Origin: Pseudomonadota bacterium
Lineage (GTDB): Bacteria; Desulfobacterota; Syntrophia; Syntrophales; UBA5619
Direction: 5' to 3'
Length of the DNA stretch: 10,073 nt
Assembly: GCA_018827585.1 (NCBI GenBank)
Contig: JAHJXP010000127.1
Coordinates: 1-10,073 of the forward strand
A program made the translations under genes and the position numbers. Below the pieces are notes generated by a model that saw nothing but the letters and a program-made list of their open reading frames with translations, searched no databases and was not told the origin of the DNA. This document shows positions 6,094 through 10,073 of this stretch, in pieces; within the stretch, counting starts at the first letter, position 1; every line of letters starts with the position of its first letter.

Positions 6094-7142
6094 TCAAAAC
6101 CGCGTGCTCAAATTGAAGTGAAACACCGCATCCGGGGAGGTCGTCGTTGCGATGTCTTCGGAGACGGCGATATCCAGGGTGGTCCGCTCGGACAGGCCCA
6201 GCGTGCCGCCGATCAGCAATTGTGCGGCGTTTGCCGACAGCGGCTTCAGGCTGCTGTCCTTGTAAAAAGGGGTATGGGCGTCCAACTGAACCTTCAAGGC
6301 AAGCCAGGAGAGAGGGTTCCACCCCGCCCCGACGCTCCCGAAGCCGACCTGACTGCGCTGCTGTTTGCGCAGGACATCTCCTTTGGTCATCGCCATCAAC
6401 CCCGCCGCCGCAAAAACCGTCCCGTGGCCCAGGGGGAGCTTAAAGTCGTCGCTGGCGCTGATCCACAAAGCAGTATCGACGCTCCCGCTGCCGAAAAGGG
6501 AAGCGCTGTCGCCCGTCGGGAGCTTGACGCTCGCCCGCAATGCCGCCGCCCGCGGGTATTCCTTCCCGTCATGGTAAAGCTTCAGGCCGGCGGTCAGGCT
6601 GATGTCGCCCAAGCCGTTGACGGCGCCTTCCATCTTCAACCTCTCCGCTCCGTCGCGGCTGTACCGGTAGAGCAGGCGGTTGCTGGGGGCCGTATCGCGT
6701 CCTCCCTGTGGGAAGCCGAAGGCATTGTGATAATCGAGAGGAAGCCGTCGAGAAATCCGCCGCCGTGGACAAGATAGAGGATTTCCATCCCCAATTCCAC
6801 GCCCTTTGTCAGCCCGTAGCGGCCCCCCAGCGTCATCCTGGTCGTCTCTCCGTCGAGAACGATCTGTTCCCTGGGGTTGGAATTTTCTATATAGTTGCTG
6901 GAATGATCGAGAGACAGCCGAAACTCTTTACGGCCGGGCGCGAGCAGGATCGCATTTCCCGTCGAGGGGAGCCCAAAGATCTGGACAAGGGGACTCTGGT
7001 TTTTCGCATGGAAAGGGACGATGTCGAAGGCCTGGAGATTCGCGGCGCAGGAAAGGACCGCCAGGAAGACAAAGGGACCCAAGAAACGCTTTCGCCGCTG
7101 ATTTGCGCATATTGCCGAAGTTTCCACCCCCGCACAAGCCAT
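6094..7142 (-). pseudogene. DUF3187 outer-membrane protein gene, interrupted by a -1 frameshift
   Basis: Probable outer-membrane beta-barrel protein of unknown function. The ATG at 7142 has a strong site (AAAGGAGG) and a signal peptide (RRKRFLGPFVFLAVLSCAANLQA, cut before FDIVPF). The N-terminal half carries DUF3187 motifs: NQSPLVQIFGLPS, a VLDGETTRM block, RYGLTKGVELGMEI and GGGFLDGF. At residue ~135 the frame fails and runs to a stop at 6636. The family sequence resumes one frame over as DYHNAFGFPQGGRDTAP and continues through GLGDISLTAGLKLY to the terminal HFNLSTRF (stop 6094-6096). Restoring one base near 6736-6740 gives one 349-residue protein of normal architecture. The stretch CCTCTCG is not a canonical slippery heptamer, so a real mutation or sequencing error is likelier than programmed frameshifting. 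It lies 11 bp after the polyferredoxin gene and 5 bp before the cyclotransferase gene. Confidence 0.85.
6736..6740 (-). other. Frameshift point in the DUF3187 gene
   Basis: Upstream codons read GGC TTC CTC (G133 F134 L135, 6746-6738). The family-like downstream frame reads GAT TAT CAC AAT (D Y H N) from 6735. Moving from one to the other needs one extra base in the short pyrimidine run CCTCTC. Both sides look conserved right up to this point, so the lesion is recent or is an assembly artefact. Confidence 0.8.
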
Positions 7143-7153
7143 TGCCCCCTCCT

Positions 7154-7780
7154 TTAGATCTTCCCGCGCTCCTGCGCGATTCGCAGATAGGTCTCCATCC
7201 CGGTTTCCGGCGGGACATACTGCCGGTCCTCGGATTTCTTCAGCAGACGCGCGGCGTCCGTCGGACAGGTGGAAACGCACAGACCGCACCCGATACAGCG
7301 GTTAAGATTGACCACGGCCTTTTCCTCGACTATTGCGATGGCCTCTATCTGGCAGCGGTCCAGGCAGGTCTCGCATCCCGTGCACTCGTCGCCGTCTATC
7401 TGGGCATAATAGTTGCTCTTTACCGCTGCCGCAGGACTCTCCTGTTTCTTGAGCGACCTGAGCATTCCGCAGCAATCGCCGCAGCAACTGCACATGCCGC
7501 CAGCATACTGGGAATTGAACGGCTGCATCACGAGCCCGGCAGCCTCATTCCTGCGGGCGATTTCCTTCGCCTCCTCCGGGGTGATGTACCGCCCCAGGCC
7601 GTTGTCCACGTAGAAACTCGCATGGGAACCGAAGAGGAAGCAGGCTTCCATCGGCTTGTCGCAGCCGTGGCCGGCCTTTTTTGCCTGCGTTCGGCAGATG
7701 CAGGGGGCAAGGGCGATCTTTTTCTGGTTGTCGAAGATATTCATCACGTCCTCGTAGGGCGCGATGGGCCACTCGCTCAC
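7154..7780 (-). CDS. 4Fe-4S polyferredoxin-type protein, probably 5'-truncated
   Basis: Iron-sulfur protein with 208 residues from a GTG at 7780. It holds a first cysteine-rich block (C27 and C29 in APCICR, C40 in GCDKP, C47), a second block MCSCCGDCCG (C97, C99, C100, C103, C104), and a C-terminal two-cluster ferredoxin domain (C133/C136/C139/C143 and C162/C165/C168/C172, in CTGCETCLDRC and CIGCGLCVSTCP). This order matches the C-terminal two thirds of a family of about 350-residue anaerobe ferredoxins as I remember them; their N-terminal helical part is missing here. The frame stays open for 18 codons above the GTG, reading plausibly (FFPVLSEVLDRQK), until a TGA at 7835-7837, with no start codon and no good ribosome site. 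A damaged remnant is therefore likely, although the cluster motifs are intact. It probably shares a transcript with the DUF3187 gene 11 bp downstream. Confidence 0.8.
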   Translation of the reverse strand: MSEWPIAPYEDVMNIFDNQKKIALAPCICRTQAKKAGHGCDKPMEACFLFGSHASFYVDNGLGRYITPEEAKEIARRNEAAGLVMQPFNSQYAGGMCSCCGDCCGMLRSLKKQESPAAAVKSNYYAQIDGDECTGCETCLDRCQIEAIAIVEEKAVVNLNRCIGCGLCVSTCPTDAARLLKKSEDRQYVPPETGMETYLRIAQERGKI

Positions 7781-7923
7781 CTTTTGTCTGTCGAGAACCT
7801 CGGAAAGGACAGGGAAAAAGCAAGACCCTGTTCTTCAAGACCCGCCTCTTAAGAAGCCATTTTGTCACGGAGAATGAATGTTATATGAAAGCTATGAAGT
7901 TAGCCACATTTAATTTCCGGCGG
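7781..7923. other. Gap between the EFR1 and polyferredoxin genes
   Basis: The first 54 bp (7781-7834) remain in frame with the polyferredoxin gene and look like former coding sequence. From about 7838 to 7923 the DNA is AT-richer and I find no reading frame supplying the missing N-terminal domain on either strand. No convincing promoter or terminator is visible. Confidence 0.5.
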
Positions 7924-8727
7924 CTATCCCTTTCTTTCGCGCGTCGCGGAGATGGCAAGCATCTCCGTCAGTGTCACCTCCGGATGGTGATACCTCTCGT
8001 AACGGGGCGTTTTTTTGCCGAACTGGATCGCCTCGGCCGGACACCACTGGATGCAGGCGAGGCACTGTTCACAATGGTGCAGCCAAACGGGTCTGTCCGC
8101 TTGCAGAGCGATGTTTCCCGAGGGGCAGATCCTCTCGCAGATCCCGCAGGAGTTGCATTTCTCATCGACCCAGAAACTCCTGTCCATCGCCGGGACATGG
8201 GGAAAGGAGAGCCGGTTGAGCCAGGTAAAAAGGAGATTCTGCCACAGGGGCCCTCTTTCGACCGGCCTTTCTTCTCTTTGGGCAACCGCGGCAGCGATCA
8301 GCGCGATCTTTCCCCTCGCCTCATCGATCCGCCTGATCCGCTTTTCCTCCGGCCCGGGTCCGCCCCAGGGGATGTAGTTGGACGGCATCGCGACCTCGAA
8401 TCCCGAGGAAAGACATAATCCCTTTTCCTGCATCAATTTCTCCAACTGGAGCAGCGTGGCGGCCACCTGACCCGCATTGACGGCCACGGCAAAGCAGTAC
8501 CTAACTGAGGAGTTCGTTAGCGCTTTCGTAAAGGCGATCACCTTGCCCGGCACTCCCCAGATATGAACCGGGAAGATGATCCCGAGCGCCTCGGCCCGGC
8601 TCTCGACGGCCTCACCGGAAATGGCCGAGATCGGGATGATCTCGGCGTCACCTAATTCCTTGGCCAGAGTCCTGGCCGTCCAGAGCGAATTTCCGGTTCC
8701 CGTGTAGAAAAAAAGATCGGTTTTCAT
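7924..8727 (-). CDS. EFR1-family flavodoxin/ferredoxin
   Basis: A 267-residue cytosolic electron carrier or reductase combining a flavodoxin-like N-terminal half with a 2[4Fe-4S] ferredoxin C-terminus. The FMN phosphate loop is YTGTGNSLWTA (8-18), and further flavodoxin elements are IIFPVHIWGVPGKV (50-63) and AVAVNAGQ (80-87). Cluster ligands are C191/C194/C197/C201 (CNSCGICERICP) and C219/C222/C225/C229 (CEQCLACIQWCP). The family is common in anaerobes; the electron donor and acceptor are unknown. The ATG has AGGGAG upstream, and the FMN loop near residue 8 fixes the start. It is followed after 143 bp by another Fe-S protein gene, suggesting a redox-related cluster. A CRP/HcpR-like dyad lies 26-41 bp upstream of the ATG, so control by a CRP/FNR-family regulator is plausible. 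Confidence 0.93.
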   Translation of the reverse strand: MKTDLFFYTGTGNSLWTARTLAKELGDAEIIPISAISGEAVESRAEALGIIFPVHIWGVPGKVIAFTKALTNSSVRYCFAVAVNAGQVAATLLQLEKLMQEKGLCLSSGFEVAMPSNYIPWGGPGPEEKRIRRIDEARGKIALIAAAVAQREERPVERGPLWQNLLFTWLNRLSFPHVPAMDRSFWVDEKCNSCGICERICPSGNIALQADRPVWLHHCEQCLACIQWCPAEAIQFGKKTPRYERYHHPEVTLTEMLAISATRERKG

Positions 8728-8752
8728 GCCCCACTCCCTTACCCATATTCCC

Positions 8753-8768
8753 GGTGATCACTATCACA
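8753..8768. promoter_or_regulatory. CRP/FNR-family (possibly HcpR) operator candidate
   Basis: GGTGA-TCACTA-TCACA matches the CRP-type consensus TGTGA-N6-TCACA at 9 of 10 fixed positions. HcpR, the CRP/FNR-family nitrosative-stress regulator of sulfate-reducing and related deltaproteobacteria, uses a similar dyad. The site is 26 bp upstream of the EFR1 ATG, close enough to overlap the promoter or early leader, which would fit repression better than activation. Confidence 0.4.
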
Positions 8769-8867
8769 CTTTGATCCGGATTTCCGCCACGGATCGCAAC
8801 CCTCGAGCGGTGAAAAAAATTGATTTTCGACACTGCCTGTAGTAGGAAGGTCCACGACATAGAATTC

Positions 8868-8910
8868 CGTATTTCACATTTTACTACCCCTTGCCTCAAT
8901 ATGAAATACG
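8868..8910. repeat. Inverted repeat, 13-bp arms
   Basis: CGTATTTCACATT (8868-8880) and AATATGAAATACG (8898-8910) are reverse complements at 12 of 13 positions, separated by 17 bp. It lies 130 bp upstream of the dehydrogenase start. It may be a regulator-binding dyad or an RNA stem-loop; no T-run follows on either strand, so it is not a standard terminator. Confidence 0.55.
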
Positions 8911-8991
8911 ACAGATCGAAACGCAGAATGAATCCCGAAGCCCCCAGACGAATGTCCGGACTTCACGATTAGAGCGAATTGCATGAAAACG

Positions 8992-9008
8992 GCCCGGCAG
9001 CGCCGGGC
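8992..9008. other. GC-rich hairpin in the dehydrogenase 5' leader
   Basis: GCCCGGC (8992-8998) pairs perfectly with GCCGGGC (9002-9008) around a 3-nt loop. It sits 18 bp before the AAGGAG ribosome site of the acyl-CoA dehydrogenase, so it does not mask it directly. It may stabilise the mRNA 5' end. On the minus strand only a GTTTTC stretch follows, too weak to call a terminator. Confidence 0.45.
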
Positions 9009-9039
9009 GACAAAATGATAATCACAAAGGAGACGTATC

Positions 9040-10073
9040 ATGGATTTCGGATTATCCGAAGAGTTGGTGATGCTGCGGGAGATGGTCCGCGGTTTTGCGG
9101 CGGAGAAGATCGCGCCGTATGCGGACGAATGGGATGAGAAGCACTATTTTCCCTACGAGGAAGTGGTCAAGCCGATGGGGGAGCTGGGCCTGTTCGGGAC
9201 GGTCATCCCCGAGGAGTACGGCGGCAACGAAATGGGCTGGCTGGCGGCGGCGATCATCACGGAGGAGATTGCGCGGGCCTCGAGTTCGCTCAGGGTTCAG
9301 ATCAATATGCAGGAGATCGGCTGCGCCTACACGATCTACCGGTATGGTTCGGAAGAGCTCAAGCGGAAGTACATCCCTAAGCTGGTGAGCGCCGAGACGC
9401 TGGGCGCCTTTGCGATCACCGAGCCGGAGGCGGGATCCGACGTGATGGCCATCAAATCGACGGCGGAGGACAAGGGCGATCACTGGCTTCTCAACGGAAC
9501 GAAGACCTGGATCTCCAACGCCACGGTGGGGGGCATCAACATTTACTACGCCTACACGGACCGTTCCGCCGGGGGGAGAGGTCTGTCCGCTTTCGTGGTG
9601 GACCTGGAGAACTTCAACGGGATCACGGTGACGGACCTCGACAAGATGGGGTCGCGCTCCTCGCCGACGGGGGAGATCATCCTGGAAGACACGCGCGTCC
9701 CCAAGGAGAACATCCTGGGCAAGCCCGGGGACGGCACGAAGATCGTTTTCGGCTCGCTGGCCCAGACGAGGCTCTCAGCGGCGGCCGGCGGGGTAGGTCT
9801 GGCCCAGGCCTGTCTGGATGCGGCGACGAAGTATGCCATGGAGCGCCAGCAGTTCGGTCAGCCGATCGGCCATTTTCAGATGAACCAGGACCTGATCGCC
9901 CAGATGGTGGCGGAGATCGAGGCGGTGCGGCTGATGGTGTACAGGGCGGCCTGGCAGAAGGACCAGGGGAATCTGACCAACAACCTGGAGGTGGCCCAGG
10001 CCAAGTACCTGGCCGGCGAGCTGGCCTACAAGTGTTCCCAGTACGCGATGAGGATCCTGGGGGCCTACGGTTA
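9040..10073 (+). CDS. Acyl-CoA dehydrogenase, non-decarboxylating glutaryl-CoA dehydrogenase-like (partial)
   Basis: FAD enzyme oxidising an acyl-CoA to its 2,3-enoyl-CoA and passing electrons to electron-transfer flavoprotein. The window holds 344 residues; the end, including the expected catalytic glutamate, lies beyond the right edge. N-terminal helical domain about 1-120; beta domain with FAITEPEAGSD (124-134) and the WISN flavin-contact motif (157-160); C-terminal domain from about 230, with RLSAAAGGVGLAQACLDAA (244-262), ERQQFGQPI (268-276) and RILGAYG (338-344). The sequence closely resembles, from memory, the non-decarboxylating glutaryl-CoA dehydrogenase of Desulfococcus, including FPYEE, GTVIPEEYGG, SSxLRVQxNM (R85) and DKGDHWLLNGTKTW. 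R85 might contact a dicarboxylyl-CoA substrate, but a different acyl-CoA substrate is possible. AAGGAG lies 7 nt before the ATG. Such an enzyme fits benzoate, crotonate or glutarate metabolism in syntrophs. Confidence 0.93.
   Translation, partial: MDFGLSEELVMLREMVRGFAAEKIAPYADEWDEKHYFPYEEVVKPMGELGLFGTVIPEEYGGNEMGWLAAAIITEEIARASSSLRVQINMQEIGCAYTIYRYGSEELKRKYIPKLVSAETLGAFAITEPEAGSDVMAIKSTAEDKGDHWLLNGTKTWISNATVGGINIYYAYTDRSAGGRGLSAFVVDLENFNGITVTDLDKMGSRSSPTGEIILEDTRVPKENILGKPGDGTKIVFGSLAQTRLSAAAGGVGLAQACLDAATKYAMERQQFGQPIGHFQMNQDLIAQMVAEIEAVRLMVYRAAWQKDQGNLTNNLEVAQAKYLAGELAYKCSQYAMRILGAYG

Larger units (their letters stand above)
8728..9039. promoter_or_regulatory. Divergent regulatory region, EFR1 gene / acyl-CoA dehydrogenase gene
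   Basis: A 312-bp non-coding gap between divergent genes. It contains the EFR1 ribosome site, a CRP-like dyad (8753-8768), a 13-bp inverted repeat (8868-8910), an 8-bp palindrome GTCCGGAC (8954-8961), a GC hairpin (8992-9008) and the dehydrogenase ribosome site AAGGAG (9027-9032). I could not identify a convincing -35/-10 pair for either direction; TTCACA (8873-8878) with CAATAT (8897-8902) is a poor candidate for the plus strand. Reading frames crossing the gap show no protein-like features. Confidence 0.6.

Noticed and set aside
6089..6322. N-terminal extension of the cyclotransferase in its open frame
   Set aside because: It lies wholly antisense-free but out of frame within the DUF3187 coding region, has no family similarity, and the signal peptide begins after 6088.
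6728..6746. Programmed -1 frameshifting in the DUF3187 gene
   Set aside because: No X XXY YYZ slippery heptamer and no evident stimulatory structure at the switch; a mutation or sequencing error is simpler.
8992..9008. GC hairpin as a Rho-independent terminator
   Set aside because: It sits just upstream of a gene start, has no gene ending before it, and is followed by at most four T residues on the minus strand.

Overview
The window is a GC-rich chromosomal segment from a bacterium that looks like a strictly anaerobic member of the former Deltaproteobacteria, most like Syntrophus and its relatives (Syntrophales). The reasons are a close remembered match of the acyl-CoA dehydrogenase at the right edge to the non-decarboxylating glutaryl-CoA dehydrogenases of Desulfococcus/Syntrophus, a stand-alone NifU/NifS pair, an EFR1-type flavodoxin-ferredoxin, a DUF3187 outer-membrane protein, and interspersed palindromic repeats of a kind I associate with that group. 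Taxonomy is an inference; there is no rRNA or tRNA to confirm it.

Layout, left to right. (1) 1-347: an AT-rich stretch with no confident gene, then a ~125-bp palindromic repeat (207-331) just beyond the 3' end of slt. (2) 348-4342, minus strand: a compact nifU-nifS-slt operon (4-bp ATGA overlap between nifU and nifS, 33 bp between nifS and slt). It makes a three-domain Fe-S scaffold, its cysteine desulfurase and a periplasmic lytic transglycosylase. A near-consensus sigma-70-type promoter on the minus strand (4523-4551) implies a ~170-nt leader, and a second repeat element (about 4362-4484) lies inside that leader. (3) 4645-5182, plus strand: a two-gene DUF2442/DUF4160 cassette with overlapping reading frames, arranged like a toxin-antitoxin module, though no function is demonstrated. 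(4) 8727-5252, minus strand: an EFR1 flavodoxin/ferredoxin gene; after a 143-bp gap, a polyferredoxin gene that seems to have lost its 5' part; a DUF3187 outer-membrane protein gene with a single-base frameshift; and a secreted glutaminyl-peptide cyclotransferase. The last three are almost contiguous. Two damaged genes side by side suggest a decaying locus, or assembly errors in this stretch. (5) 8728-9039: a divergent regulatory region with a CRP/HcpR-like dyad, a 13-bp inverted repeat and a GC hairpin. (6) 9040 to the right edge, plus strand: the acyl-CoA dehydrogenase, cut by the window.

The genes form several units rather than one pathway: Fe-S cluster assembly, which would supply the Fe-S proteins encoded further along; envelope functions (lytic transglycosylase, outer-membrane protein, N-terminal glutamine cyclisation of exported proteins); low-potential electron transfer; and acyl-CoA oxidation. 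I found no convincing new defence or biosynthetic system. The most useful leads are the repeat inside the nifU leader, the DUF2442/DUF4160 pair, the CRP/HcpR-like site before the EFR1 gene, and the two apparently broken genes.
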